DNA from: Duganella sp. BJB476
Lineage (GTDB): Bacteria > Pseudomonadota > Gammaproteobacteria > Burkholderiales > Burkholderiaceae_D
Direction: 5' to 3'
Assembly: GCF_003416895.1 (NCBI RefSeq)
Contig: NZ_QVIO01000012.1
Location: 46,430 to 110,429 of the forward strand
Length of the DNA: 64,000 nt
Position numbers and translations under genes: made by a program. The notes under the pieces are model-generated. The model worked only from the letters and a program-made list of their open reading frames with translations. It was not told the origin of the DNA and made no database searches. How positions within the stretch are numbered: position 1 is the stretch's first letter; each line of letters starts with the position of its first letter. Below are positions 26,122-36,100 of this stretch, piece by piece.

Positions 26122-27720
26122 TTACTTCGTGGCCTGGTCGGACTTGGACGGTTTCACCGGCGTGAAATTCAGGTCGCGGAAGTCGTAGCTGAAATCGGTC
26201 TCCATCGACACCGGCGCCATCTTCATGCGCTCGATGCTGGCGTCCGGATTCAGCGCGAACGTCACGTAGGCATCGGCGTTGAAGTTGCGCTCCTTCCAGC
26301 GGACGATGAAGGTGTCGTGCTGGAAGTGCTCCAGCTCCCCCGTCAGGTCCGGCGTGCGGGTGAAGCTCATGAGGTGCTTCTTGCCCTCGGCGCGTATCGT
26401 CACCTTGCCGTACCACGGGTCTTCATACTCGCCGTCGTAGGAGGCCAGCGGCAGCGACGGCGTCGACCTGGCGGTGCGCGCGCCGACCTCTTTGCCCTGG
26501 CGCTCCAGCTCCTCCTTGTGGGCCGCCGCTTCCTGGTCGGCGTACAGCTTGATCCAGTCGCTGGCCGGCACGTTCAGGTACTGGTCCAGGATGCGCCAGT
26601 ACAGCGACGCCATCGCCGGGCTGTTCTCGGCGTTGGTCAGGATGGCGATGCCCAGCTTCTCTTCCGGCACCATCAGCACCGTCGAATAAAAGCCCTGCAG
26701 CGCGCCGCCGTGCATGGCGATCTTGCGGCCCTTGTAGTCGCGCAGGCTGAAGCCCAGGCCATAGGCCGAGAAGTTAGGCTTGGTCGCGGCCAGCGCCGGT
26801 TTCGGTTCGCGGATGCGCATCGGCGTCTGCTCGGACCACAACTCGGCCAGCTGCTTGGCGCTGATCAGCTGCGTGCCGTTTTCCAGCTTGCCGCCGCCCA
26901 GCAGCATCGTCATCCAGCGCGCGATGTCTTCGGCGTTGGTGTTGATGCCGACCGCGCCCACCGCGTTCTCCACCGGCATCGGCTTGACCACCGCCGCCTT
27001 GTCGTTGATCTTGCTGTGCGGTGCCGAGTAGTCGGACGTGGCCAGCATGTCGGCCACGCTGGTCTTGGTGCCGTTCATGGCCAGCGGCGCCAGGATGCGC
27101 TCCTGGATCGCCGCGCCCCACGGCTTGCCCGCCTTGGCGGCGATGATCTTGCCGGCCACGATGTAGAGCAGGTTGTCGTAGGCGTAGCTGTTGCGGAAGC
27201 TGGTGGCCGGCTTCACGTAGCGTAGCTTGGCGATGATTTCATCGGTGCTGAAATTGGTGGTCGGCCACCACAGCAGGTCGCCCGCGCCCAGACCCAGGCC
27301 GCTGCGGTGCGTCAGCAGGTCGCGCACCGTCATCGCGCCGGTGACGTAGGAGTCGAACATCTGGAAGTCCGGCAGGTGTTTGGTGACCGGATCGTCCCAG
27401 GCGATCTTGCCCTCGTCGACCAGCATCGCCAGCGCGGCGGCGGTGAAGGCCTTGGAGTTGGAGGCTACTTCGAACAGCGTCTTGCCGTCCACCGGCGTCG
27501 GGTCGCCCAGCTTGCGCACGCCGTAGCCGTTGGCGGCGATGACCTTGCCGTCCTTGACGATGGCGATCGCCATGCCGGGGACGTCGAAGGTTTTCAGCGC
27601 CAGGTTGACGTCGGCATCGAGGTTGTAGGCCGGCGCGGCGGCCAGCGCCGGGACGGACACTGCCAGCACCAGCAGTGCGGCGGTGGAAGCGTGATAAAAA
27701 GTACGAGAGATTTTCAGCAT
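26122..27720 (-). CDS. Serine hydrolase, class C beta-lactamase / penicillin-binding-protein fold
   Basis: A 532-residue exported protein with a signal peptide (about 1-28, ending ALAAAP). The beta-lactamase-fold domain has Ser87-x-x-Lys90 (ASNSKAF), Tyr181-Asp-Asn183 (YDN) and a HGG motif near 340, the three active-site elements. A C-terminal beta-rich domain (about 430-532) resembles the DUF3471 extension found in this family. Such proteins are usually esterases or peptidases (EstB/AmpH-like), not antibiotic lactamases. The ATG at 27720 is two bases after the stop of the M1 aminopeptidase gene, so the two exported peptidase-like enzymes form an operon. Antibiotic resistance should not be assumed. 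Confidence 0.9.
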   Translation of the reverse strand: MLKISRTFYHASTAALLVLAVSVPALAAAPAYNLDADVNLALKTFDVPGMAIAIVKDGKVIAANGYGVRKLGDPTPVDGKTLFEVASNSKAFTAAALAMLVDEGKIAWDDPVTKHLPDFQMFDSYVTGAMTVRDLLTHRSGLGLGAGDLLWWPTTNFSTDEIIAKLRYVKPATSFRNSYAYDNLLYIVAGKIIAAKAGKPWGAAIQERILAPLAMNGTKTSVADMLATSDYSAPHSKINDKAAVVKPMPVENAVGAVGINTNAEDIARWMTMLLGGGKLENGTQLISAKQLAELWSEQTPMRIREPKPALAATKPNFSAYGLGFSLRDYKGRKIAMHGGALQGFYSTVLMVPEEKLGIAILTNAENSPAMASLYWRILDQYLNVPASDWIKLYADQEAAAHKEELERQGKEVGARTARSTPSLPLASYDGEYEDPWYGKVTIRAEGKKHLMSFTRTPDLTGELEHFQHDTFIVRWKERNFNADAYVTFALNPDASIERMKMAPVSMETDFSYDFRDLNFTPVKPSKSDQATK

Positions 27721-27722
27721 CG

Positions 27723-29567
27723 TTATTTTTTAAATTGTTTATCGACCGAGCCCTGGGTGACCGGATGATAGTGCTCGCGCGCCTGGGCATAGACCGACTT
27801 GGCCCATTCCCGGTCGCCCGGATTTTTCAGCAGCGCGGTGTACAGCGGCACCACGAACTTCTGGCGGCCCACGCTCATCAGGAAGGTGGTGAGCGGTTCG
27901 CGCACGTTGTAGCCGGCCTTGATCGAGGCCAGGTAGAAGCGGTAGGCGATTTCGTTGTTGCCGCTCTTGCCCAGCGCGAAGGCCTGGTCCAGCTCCCGCA
28001 GCTGCGTGGCGTTGGCCTTGCCGTCGATATCGTTCAGGAAGTGCATCCATTCCAGCGCGATCCAGTTCTTGCCGTTCAAGTCTTTGGTCGGCAGCTCGCC
28101 CTTCAGCCACGCCGTGCTCTGCGCATCCAGCGCGGCCAGGCGCGGCGAGGCCGCGTGCTTGGCGCTGGCCGGAATGCCGGCGCCGTACAGCCACTCGTCC
28201 AGCTCCGCCGGCGCCATCACTTCAGGATGCGCGTCCAGCAGGTTCTTCTTCAGGTAGACCACGAATTCGTCGGTGGTGGCGGACTTGAACGCGTGCTGGT
28301 CGAACCAGCCGCGCAGGAAGGGATCGAACACCTCGCGGCCGGCGCGCTGCTCCAGGGTGCGCAGCAGCCACGCGCCCTTCGGATAAACCAGGCCGCTGTC
28401 GGTGTAGCTGGCGGAGCTGGTGTCGGCGTCGCGCGTGACCAAGGCCTGCTTGGCCGCAGGGATCGAAGGCAGCGACGCCAGCGCCTCTTCCTGCTCCACT
28501 TGCAGGTTCATCTCCGCCACTTCTTCGCCGTACAGCTTCTCGACGATGCGGGTGGTGACGTAGGTGGTGAAGCCTTCGTTGAGCCAGAAGTGCTTCCACG
28601 AGGCGTTGGTCACCAGGTTGCCGGACCACGAGTGCGCCAGTTCATGCGCGATCAGGTCGACCAGGCTGCGGTCGCCGGCGATCATGGTCGGCGTGAGGAA
28701 GGTCAGGCGCGGATTTTCCATGCCGCCGATCGGGAACGACGGCGGCAGCACGATCATGTCGTAACGCTCCCACCGGTACGGGCCATACAGGCCTTCGGCG
28801 GCGCTGATCATTTTCTCGGTGTCGGCCAGCTCGTAGGCGGCGGCCTCGATGCGCGCCGGTTCGGCGTAGACGGCGGAGCGCGGGCCGAGGTTGCGCACGT
28901 CGATCTCGCCGATGGCGATCGCCAGCAGGTAGGACGGAATCGGCTGCGCCATCTTGAATTTCCAGCCGCCGGCGCCGGTCGATTGCTGGTCGTTCTCGGC
29001 GCTCATCACCACCCGCATGCCGGTTGGCGCTTCGATGCGGGCGCTGTAGGTGAAGCGCACCGCCGGCGTATCCTGCACCGGCGCCCACGAGCGGGCGTTG
29101 ATTTCCTCCGACTGGCTGAACATGAACGGACGCTTGCCGGACATGGTCTGCTGCGGCGACATCCATTGCAGCGCGGCGGCCGACGGCGCGGTGCGGTAGT
29201 ACACGCGCACCTTCTGCGGCTGGAACGACAGCGCGATGCGCAGCGCCCTGCCCTTTTCGGCGTCGGGCTTGTCCAGCATGAAGGAGGCGGCGCTCCAGCG
29301 GCCGTTCGGATTCAGCACCTGCACCTTGGCGATATTGAGTTCGTTCGTGTCCAGCACCAGCGTGCGGGCCGCCGGATCGATCCAGTTCAGCGACAGTTCG
29401 GCGTAGCCGGCCAGCGTTTTGTGGCCAAAGTCGGCCTTCAGGTCCAGATACAGGTCGCTGGTGCGCACCTGGTCGTAGCGCGCGTAGCTCAGCGGATCGG
29501 CGTGGGCGGCGCCCAGCGCCATCAGGGCCGACAGGACGAACGCGGACAGTGGTTTTTTGATAGGCAT
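27723..29567 (-). CDS. Exported M1-family zinc aminopeptidase
   Basis: A 614-residue protein with a signal peptide (MPIKKPLSAF... AAHADP). The M1 signatures are GGMENPR (about 283), HELAHSW (about 309-315, HExxH) and the distal glutamate in LNEGF (about 327). The overall plan, with a C-terminal helical region, resembles leukotriene-A4-hydrolase-like aminopeptidases. It removes N-terminal residues from peptides, here probably in the periplasm. ATG 29567 (MPIKK) is chosen because the signal peptide starts there; the frame upstream is read-through. The following gene is the serine hydrolase, two bases away. Divergent from the riboswitch-controlled Mn exporter. Confidence 0.93.
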   Translation of the reverse strand: MPIKKPLSAFVLSALMALGAAHADPLSYARYDQVRTSDLYLDLKADFGHKTLAGYAELSLNWIDPAARTLVLDTNELNIAKVQVLNPNGRWSAASFMLDKPDAEKGRALRIALSFQPQKVRVYYRTAPSAAALQWMSPQQTMSGKRPFMFSQSEEINARSWAPVQDTPAVRFTYSARIEAPTGMRVVMSAENDQQSTGAGGWKFKMAQPIPSYLLAIAIGEIDVRNLGPRSAVYAEPARIEAAAYELADTEKMISAAEGLYGPYRWERYDMIVLPPSFPIGGMENPRLTFLTPTMIAGDRSLVDLIAHELAHSWSGNLVTNASWKHFWLNEGFTTYVTTRIVEKLYGEEVAEMNLQVEQEEALASLPSIPAAKQALVTRDADTSSASYTDSGLVYPKGAWLLRTLEQRAGREVFDPFLRGWFDQHAFKSATTDEFVVYLKKNLLDAHPEVMAPAELDEWLYGAGIPASAKHAASPRLAALDAQSTAWLKGELPTKDLNGKNWIALEWMHFLNDIDGKANATQLRELDQAFALGKSGNNEIAYRFYLASIKAGYNVREPLTTFLMSVGRQKFVVPLYTALLKNPGDREWAKSVYAQAREHYHPVTQGSVDKQFKK

Positions 29568-29657
29568 GGTGGTCTTTTCAATGTGGTCCGAAGCGCGAAG
29601 CAGAATAGCATAGCCATGTATCGGCGATGTGTACATCAGCGATCCTATGCTATCATT

Positions 29658-29833
29658 CGGGCCGTAAGTGGGGAGTAGTCGGCTTGCGCCTCCCCGGCGC
29701 AAGAACCTGTGTCAACATAATCGGTCCGCAGACCGTGGTGCAGGTGGTTGAAAAACTTGACGAGACCATGATCGAGGTGCGGCCATGATGGGCCGGAGTC
29801 GCGCCTGGATCATTGGTTAATCGTTCCGGCCCG
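29658..29833 (+). promoter_or_regulatory. yybP-ykoY manganese riboswitch
   Basis: The leader before the GDT1-type gene holds the hallmark GGGGAGTAG at 29670-29678, and a later ACTTGACGAGACC segment (29755-29767) fits the second Mn-binding loop. A perfect 7-bp closing helix can form between 29658-29664 (CGGGCCG) and 29827-29833 (CGGCCCG). The yybP-ykoY class binds Mn2+ and commonly controls manganese exporters. The closing helix ends 18 bases before the start codon, and no Shine-Dalgarno sequence is seen in the gap. The exact mechanism (terminator or translation control) is not clear. Confidence 0.88.
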
Positions 29834-29851
29834 CGTACTACATACAAACCC

Positions 29852-30427
29852 ATGGAAGCCTTCCTCGTCTCTACCGGCATCGTCGCCCTCGCTGAAATCG
29901 GCGACAAAACCCAACTGCTCGCCTTCTGCCTGGCCGCCAAGTTCCGCCGTCCGCTGCCTATCGTCGCCGCGATTTTCGTCGCCACCATCGCCAACCACGC
30001 CTTCGCCGCCGCCGTCGGCACCTGGATCACCAGCCTGCTGGGCCCCGACATCCTGCGCTGGGTGCTGGGCGCATCCTTCCTGGCGATGGCCGCGTGGACG
30101 CTGGTACCGGACAAGATCGACGAGGACGACATGCCGCTGGCGAAGTACGGCGTGTTCCTGACCACGCTGATCGCCTTCTTCGTCGCCGAGATGGGCGACA
30201 AGACGCAGGTGGCCACGGTGGCGCTGGCGGCCCGCTACGACAGCCTGGTGGCGGTGGTATGCGGCACCACCTTCGGCATGATGCTGGCCAACGTGCCGGC
30301 GGTCTACCTGGGCGACAGGATCGCCAACCGGGTCTCGCTCAAACTGGTGCATGGCATCGCGGCGCTGGTGTTCGCCGTGTTGGGCGTGGCTACGCTGCTG
30401 GGTGCAGGTTCCAGCCTCGGCGTGTAA
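29852..30427 (+). CDS. TMEM165/GDT1 (UPF0016) family manganese exporter
   Basis: A 191-residue inner-membrane protein with about six helices and two copies of the family motif E-x-G-D-K-T-Q (ALAEIGDKTQ near 12-21 and VAEMGDKTQ near 112-120). Bacterial members (MneA-type) export Mn2+. The manganese riboswitch directly upstream supports that role strongly. Start ATG 29852 (MEAFLVSTG) is chosen from the family N-terminus; there is no Shine-Dalgarno sequence before it, and the frame extends upstream only to a TTG inside the riboswitch. Single-gene unit. Confidence 0.92.
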   Translation: MEAFLVSTGIVALAEIGDKTQLLAFCLAAKFRRPLPIVAAIFVATIANHAFAAAVGTWITSLLGPDILRWVLGASFLAMAAWTLVPDKIDEDDMPLAKYGVFLTTLIAFFVAEMGDKTQVATVALAARYDSLVAVVCGTTFGMMLANVPAVYLGDRIANRVSLKLVHGIAALVFAVLGVATLLGAGSSLGV

Positions 30428-30526
30428 GGGCAAGGATTTTTTACGCCACTCCGTGTGTTACCGCACGGAGGCAGAAGAATTAACAATCTATTATACTTGT
30501 CACTTCATTACTGGCAGGGGCAAGGA

Positions 30527-30781
30527 ATGCGATTGATGAGTACGATAGCGGCGCTGGTATTGAGCGCCTCCGCGTTGGGCGTTCAGGCCTATGCCGCCGA
30601 GACGGCGCCGGTGGCCGCACAGGCCACCAGCACCGTCAAAGCGGTCAAGCCGGCCGCAGGCAAAACCAATATCGTGTCGGTGCCTGAGCCGGTGAGCTAC
30701 AAGCTGATGCTGCTCGGGATCGCAGTGCTGCTGCTGTTCGCGCGCACCGGCAAGAAGCGCGAACAGCCGTGGACCAAATAA
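30527..30781 (+). CDS. Small secreted protein with PEP-CTERM-like tail
   Basis: An 84-residue protein: signal peptide (MRLMSTIAALVLSASALG... AYAAE), a short Ala/Val/Lys-rich linker, then VPEPVSYKLMLLGIAVLLLF followed by ARTGKKR. This Pro-Glu-Pro, hydrophobic helix and basic end is the PEP-CTERM sorting-signal plan recognised by exosortases. Only about 35 residues remain between the two signals, unusually few. ATG 30527 lies very close to AAGGA; the in-frame ATG at 30536 has better spacing, so the protein may be three residues shorter. It is convergent with the PHP-type hydrolase, stops three bases apart. No exosortase is in the window. Confidence 0.75.
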   Translation: MRLMSTIAALVLSASALGVQAYAAETAPVAAQATSTVKAVKPAAGKTNIVSVPEPVSYKLMLLGIAVLLLFARTGKKREQPWTK

Positions 30782-30784
30782 CGC

Positions 30785-32944
30785 CTACTGCGCGATCAGG
30801 CTGACATCATCCACCAGGAAGGCGGTCGACACCATCGTGCCTTCCACGCCTTCGAAGTAAATCCTCACCGTCTGCCCTTTGTAGGCCGACAGGTCGAAAC
30901 TCTTCTGCACGTACGTGCTCCCCTTGTTCAGATTCGAATAGGTCGCCAGCGTCGCCAGCACGGCGTTGGCACTGCTGCGCACCTGCACCTTGAGCGTATC
31001 GTAGGCGCTGGTGGTGGTGGTCTCGCTGGACACCACTTTCAGCCAGAACGACAGGTTGGCGCTGGTGGCGCTGGCCGGTATCGTCACGCTCTGGTACAGC
31101 GTGTCGGTATGGGTGCTGCCGTAGCCGTCCAGCTTGGCCTTGCCGCTGCCGGCGTGCGCGGCCTGCGCCGTGTCGGACGTGATGGCGGCGGCGCTGGCGG
31201 TCCATGAGGCGGCGCCGGACTCGAAGCCGCCGTTGACGATCAGCTCCGTCGGGCCGGGCGGCGTGGTGCCGCCGCCGGTGCCCTGCGTGACCCACACCGG
31301 CGCCGACCACAGGATGTTGCCGTCGTTCTGGGTGATCTTGGCGTAGTAGAAATGCTCGCCCACGGCCGGTGTGATGGTGGTGCTGGCGGTGGCCGACAGC
31401 TGCGTCACCGTGCCGTTGCGGCCAGGAACACCCTCATACATCTTCACCGACGATACCGTCTTGCCGCTGCTGCTGGCGAAGTTGGCGACCAGGTTCAGCG
31501 CACCGCTGTTGGTGAAGCGCTCGCCCATCATGTGGCCGTTGGCGGTCAGGATCAGCTGCGAGGTCTTGTCCATGGTGGCGAACACGCGGCGCGCCTTGAT
31601 GGCGGCGATCATGCTGGCGGTGGTCAGCGGGGTGCCGTTCGGCAGCAGCACGCCGGTGCGGTTGGTGTAGGACGCACCCCAGTTGGCGCAGTGGTTATCC
31701 TGGTCGCTGGAGAAGGCGACGTGGTAGCCCGCCTCCAGCGCCTTGTTGCAGGCGCCTTCATAGGTGCTGCGGCCGGTCTCGGTCTCGCTGGTGTTGGTCG
31801 AGAAGGCCGAGGTGTTGAGCACTTCGCACAGCGCCATCGCTTGATCGCCGTCGGCGGTGTAGCCCAGCGCCGTGCCGTTGACCAGGAACTGGCCCGACGC
31901 TTCCGGATGGTTGAACTGGCCCACGTAGCCGCGCTGGCGCATCAGCGTGTACAGCGCGGCGTAGTCGTTCTTCGGCGTCAGCGTGTCGGCGATCAGCTGG
32001 CCGCTGCCATTGCTCTCCCACCCCAGCAGCTCGGTGGTGTTGAAGATGTTCATATGGCCGCCGTTGTTGATGACGCCCCACTCCAGCCCATACATGCCGA
32101 GGAAGCTGGCGTGCGCGCTGTTGAAGTTGGCGGCGGCGGTCAGGCCGGACTGGAACAGCGCCTTGGCCACGGCCGGATCGGCCGAGGCATTGGTGCTGTC
32201 GGAACCGTCGTACATGTGATTGTGTTCGGAGGCCATCAGGAAATCGAGGCCCTTGTTCATCGCGTACTGGTAGGCGTCGGCCGGTCCCAGCGCAGCGCTT
32301 TGCGGCGCCTGCGCGCCGGTGCAGCTGCCCAGCGGGCCGCCGCCGTCGCTGTGGTTGGTCTGGCTATGCAGGTTGCCGAGGTAGACGGTGTAAGGCAGCG
32401 ACGCGGTCGCGGCGACGGCGCCCTGCACCACGCGGCCATTCGCGCGCGCGGCAGCACGCACCGGCGTGGCCGATGTCGGCAGCGCCTTGAAGGCCGGCAT
32501 GACCTGCGCCGGATTGTGGCCCACCGAGATGTCCCAGCTTTGTTCTACCGTCTCGCCGCCGGTGACGGCCTGCATGCGCGCCAGGTAGACGCCATCGGTC
32601 AGGATCAAACCGTCGGCGCGGCCGTCCCATGCGATGCTGACGTCGACCGGCTTGCCGCCGATGCGCTGCACGCCCTGCCACTGCTGCACCACCACGCCGT
32701 CGGGGCTGACCAGCTCCAGGCGCCACTGCACGTCCTGCTCGCGCTCCAGCAGGGGGAAGTCGAAGGCGAGCTTGAAGGTACGGGCTTCCGGCCGTTCCTG
32801 GTCGGCGCCGTCGGCGGCGAACGGCGCGTGCAGCGTGGCCTCGAACTCATGGTGGTCGGCCTTGGACGCGTGGACCGCGCCAATGACGCCGGAAGACAAA
32901 ATCAACATCATCGCGAGCCGGGACAGCATCTTAGATTTGTTCAT
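30785..32944 (-). CDS. Exported PHP/CehA-like metallohydrolase with C-terminal carbohydrate-binding-like domain
   Basis: A 719-residue protein with a signal peptide (MNKSKMLSRLAMMLI... VHASKA). An N-terminal beta-rich region (about 35-165) precedes a PHP-superfamily domain: NLHSQTNHSDGG (about 191), ASEHNHM (about 240), GGHMNIF, FNHPEASG (about 343) and FSSDQDNHC (about 411) give the metal-binding histidines and aspartates. CehA/McbA-type hydrolases with this plan cut esters or phosphoesters. The C-terminus (about 565-719, ELIVNGGFESGAASW...) resembles a jelly-roll carbohydrate-binding module. ATG 32944 has AGAAG upstream. Monocistronic; substrate unknown. Confidence 0.85.
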   Translation of the reverse strand: MNKSKMLSRLAMMLILSSGVIGAVHASKADHHEFEATLHAPFAADGADQERPEARTFKLAFDFPLLEREQDVQWRLELVSPDGVVVQQWQGVQRIGGKPVDVSIAWDGRADGLILTDGVYLARMQAVTGGETVEQSWDISVGHNPAQVMPAFKALPTSATPVRAAARANGRVVQGAVAATASLPYTVYLGNLHSQTNHSDGGGPLGSCTGAQAPQSAALGPADAYQYAMNKGLDFLMASEHNHMYDGSDSTNASADPAVAKALFQSGLTAAANFNSAHASFLGMYGLEWGVINNGGHMNIFNTTELLGWESNGSGQLIADTLTPKNDYAALYTLMRQRGYVGQFNHPEASGQFLVNGTALGYTADGDQAMALCEVLNTSAFSTNTSETETGRSTYEGACNKALEAGYHVAFSSDQDNHCANWGASYTNRTGVLLPNGTPLTTASMIAAIKARRVFATMDKTSQLILTANGHMMGERFTNSGALNLVANFASSSGKTVSSVKMYEGVPGRNGTVTQLSATASTTITPAVGEHFYYAKITQNDGNILWSAPVWVTQGTGGGTTPPGPTELIVNGGFESGAASWTASAAAITSDTAQAAHAGSGKAKLDGYGSTHTDTLYQSVTIPASATSANLSFWLKVVSSETTTTSAYDTLKVQVRSSANAVLATLATYSNLNKGSTYVQKSFDLSAYKGQTVRIYFEGVEGTMVSTAFLVDDVSLIAQ

Positions 32945-33082
32945 CACTTCTTTCTCTCTGCGGTTGGGGATCCAAAATTCTGGCAACTATGCATGACAGG
33001 AAGATGACGAACCAATTCGAATTTACTTGGCTATTCAGAGGTCTTTTGAATAAATGCGGTAGCGCTTGGGGGCGCACGCGAT

Positions 33083-33112
33083 AACGGCGCGAAGTTAAAT
33101 TTTCGCGCCGTT
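33083..33112. terminator. Inverted repeat between PHP-hydrolase gene and glucan synthase gene
   Basis: An 11-bp perfect stem (AACGGCGCGAA/TTCGCGCCGTT) with an 8-base AT-rich loop lies 38 bases beyond the stop of the glucan synthase gene. It has no clear T-tract on the minus strand, so termination there would be weak or Rho-assisted. It could instead be an mRNA 3'-end stabiliser. Confidence 0.5.
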
Positions 33113-33149
33113 GTAACGATGATGAAAATGTCCAGAATGGGACACTCTG

Positions 33150-36100
33150 TTAAGAATTGAACGCGCCCGGAACGAACAGTTCGACCTTATGGATGCTGGC
33201 GGTATCGCTCAAGTCGATCGCCATTCCCAGCTGGCGCACGCCGTCTATCGTCATGATCGGCGCGCCGGCTTCCGCCGACTTCATCACGCGGATCACGTAC
33301 GAAGCGGCGCCGTAGCGATAGGTCAGCGTGAAGTGATCCCACGCCGACGGCATGCGCGGCGCCATCGTCAGCTGGGTCGCGGTGCGGGTCAGGCCGAGCA
33401 ACGACTCCAGTATCAACCGGTACATCCATCCCGACGAACCGGTGTACCAGCTCCAACCGCCACGGCCGACGTGCGGCGCCACGGCGTAGACGTCTGCCGT
33501 CACCACATAAGGCTCGACCTTGTAGCGCGCCATGCCTTCCGGCGTGCCGCCGTGCTGCACCGGGTTGATCATGCGCGCCAGCTCCCAGGCGCGCTCGGTC
33601 TCGCCCAAGCGGGCGAAGGCCATCGCGGTCCAGATGGCGGCGTGCGTGTACTGGCCGCCGTTCTCGCGCACGCCGGGCACGTAGCCACGGATGTAGCCCG
33701 GGTTCGGACCGGACTTGTCGAACGGCGGATCGAGCAGCTGGATAATCCCGGAATCGCGCCGCACCAGGCGCTGGTTGACCTGCTCCATCGCGCCGCGCAC
33801 CCGCACCGGATCGGCGGCGCCGGACAGCACGCCCCAGCTTTGCGAAATCGAATCGATCTGGCATTCCTCGTTGGCGTGCGAACCGAGCGGCGTGCCGTCG
33901 TCGAAATAGGCGCGGCGATACCACTCGCCGTCCCAGGCGTTGTGCTCGACGTTGGCGGCCAGCTTCTTGGCCTCGCCGCGGCATTCGGTGGCGAAGTCCT
34001 TGTCCTGCATCAGCTCCGCCACTTCGGCAAAGCGCTGCAGCACCTCGCACAGGAAGAAGGCCAGCCAGACGCTCTCCCCTTTGCCATGCTCGCCCACCTT
34101 GTCCATGCCGTCGTTCCAGTCGCAGGAGCCGATCAGCGGCAGGCCGTGCGCGCCGAAGCGCAGGCCGTTGCGGATGGCGCGCACGCAGTGCTCGTACAGC
34201 GTTCCGCTCTGGCTGGAACGGCTCGGCAGGTCGTAGTAGGAATCCTCTTCCGGCTTGACGGCGCGCCCCTCCAGGTAAGGCGCGCTTTCGCCCAGCACGC
34301 CGACGTCGCCGGTGGCGATGACGTAGCGCCAGGCGCCCAGCGGCAGCCACAGATAATCGTCCGAGCAGTGGGTGCGCACGCCGCGATCGGACGGCGGATG
34401 CCACCAGTGCTGCACGTCGCCTTCCAGGAACTGGTGGGCGGCGCACAGCAGCAGCTGGTCGCGCAGCAGTTGCGGTTGCGTGTGGATGGTCGCCATCGCG
34501 TCCTGCAGCTGGTCGCGGAAGCCGAAGGCGCCGCCGGACTGGTAGTAGCCGCTGCGCGCCCACATGCGGCAGGCGATGGTCTGGTACATCAGCCAGCCGT
34601 TGGCCAGCAGGTCCAGCTCCGGCTCCGGCGTATCGATGCGCACCGCGCCCAGGGTCTGGTCCCAGTGCGCGTGCACGGCGGCCAGCGCCTCGTGCGCGGC
34701 GCCGGCGCTGCGGTGCTTCTGTGCCAGGCTGCTGGCGTCGGCGTTGCGGCGGCCGGCCACGCCCAGCACGAAGACGATCTCGCGCTCCTGGCCGGGCAGC
34801 AGGTCGAACGGCACCTGGATCGCGGCGCAGGCATCGAGCCCCGCGCCGATCTTGCCGGACAGGCGGGAACGACGCATCGCCACCGGCGCCGCCAGCGTGC
34901 CGTTACGGCCGAGGAATTCGCCGCGGTCGCCGGTGTGGGTGCGCAGCGTGGCGTCGCAGTTGAAGAAGGCGACGCGACCGGTGAACTCGGTGTTGTAGGC
35001 GTTCTTGGCGAACAGCGCGCCGCTGACCGGATCGGCCTCGGTGACGATGTGCATGCCGGACTTGGAGCGCATGTCGCCCAGCACCCATTCGACATAGCCG
35101 GTGGCCGACAGGCGGCGCGCCACCAGCGAGTCGTTGCGCACCTTGAGCACCGTGTACTTGATCGGCGCATCGGTGGCGACGAAGGTGGTCATCTCGGTGG
35201 CGATGCCGGACTCGATGTGCTCGAACACGCTGTAGCCGAAGCCGTGGCGCGTGACGTAGTTGCCGTTGCCGCGCGCCGGCAAGGCGGTCGGCGACCAGAA
35301 CTGGCCGCTCTGTTCATCGCGCAGGTAGAAGGCCTCGCCGCTGCCGTCGCTGACCGGGTCGTTGTGCCACGGCGTCAGGCGGAATTCGTGGGCGTTCTCG
35401 TGCCAGGTGTAGGCCTGGCCGCTTTCCGAGATCACGCTGCCGAACTGCGGATTGGCCAGCACGTTGGACCACGGCGCCGGCGTGCGCTGGGCGTCGCTGG
35501 TGGTGATGACGTATTCGCGGCCGTCCGGCGTGAAGCCGCCGATGCCGTTTTCCAGCATCAGCTGGCGCACCACCGGCGTGGCCGGGCCGGCGTCCGCATA
35601 CTCGCCGCGGTTGTCCACCATCAGCGGCGGCATGCGCATGGCCGGCGGGCCGGGACGCTTGATCTGCTCGGCCAGCGTGCCGCGGCTGTCGCTGAGTATC
35701 GCGCGCGCCACCGATTGCAGCAGCACGCGATCTTCGTTGGCGATCTGGTCGGCCAGGCGCACGAAGATGCCGCCCGGCCGGTCGATGGCCTGGGCGTCGA
35801 TGCCGGAGGCGATCAGCCCCATGATCTGGTCATGCAGCAGTTGGCGGTAGCCCGACTGGTCTTCATACCAGATCACCAGGTCGACCACCAGCCCTTTCAG
35901 GCGCCAGTAGGCGTGCGCCTGCACCATCTGGCGCGCCAGTTCGATATTGGCCGGGTCTTTGATCTGCAGCAGCACGATCGGCAGGTCGCCGGAAATCGCA
36001 TACGCCCACAGGCCGGACTGGCCGCGCTGGTTTTTGATCAGCGTGCCGGCGTCGGCGCGCAGCGCGGCGTTCGGGTAGATGACCGAGTTGGCCAGACGGC

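Noticed and set aside
26122..27720. Serine hydrolase as an antibiotic-resistance beta-lactamase
   Set aside because: It has the fold and active-site motifs, but the length, C-terminal extension and operon with an aminopeptidase fit esterase/peptidase relatives.
31352..33007. Plus-strand frame of about 551 codons opposite the PHP hydrolase
   Set aside because: Antisense to a gene with signal peptide and metal motifs; no domain and no initiation signal.
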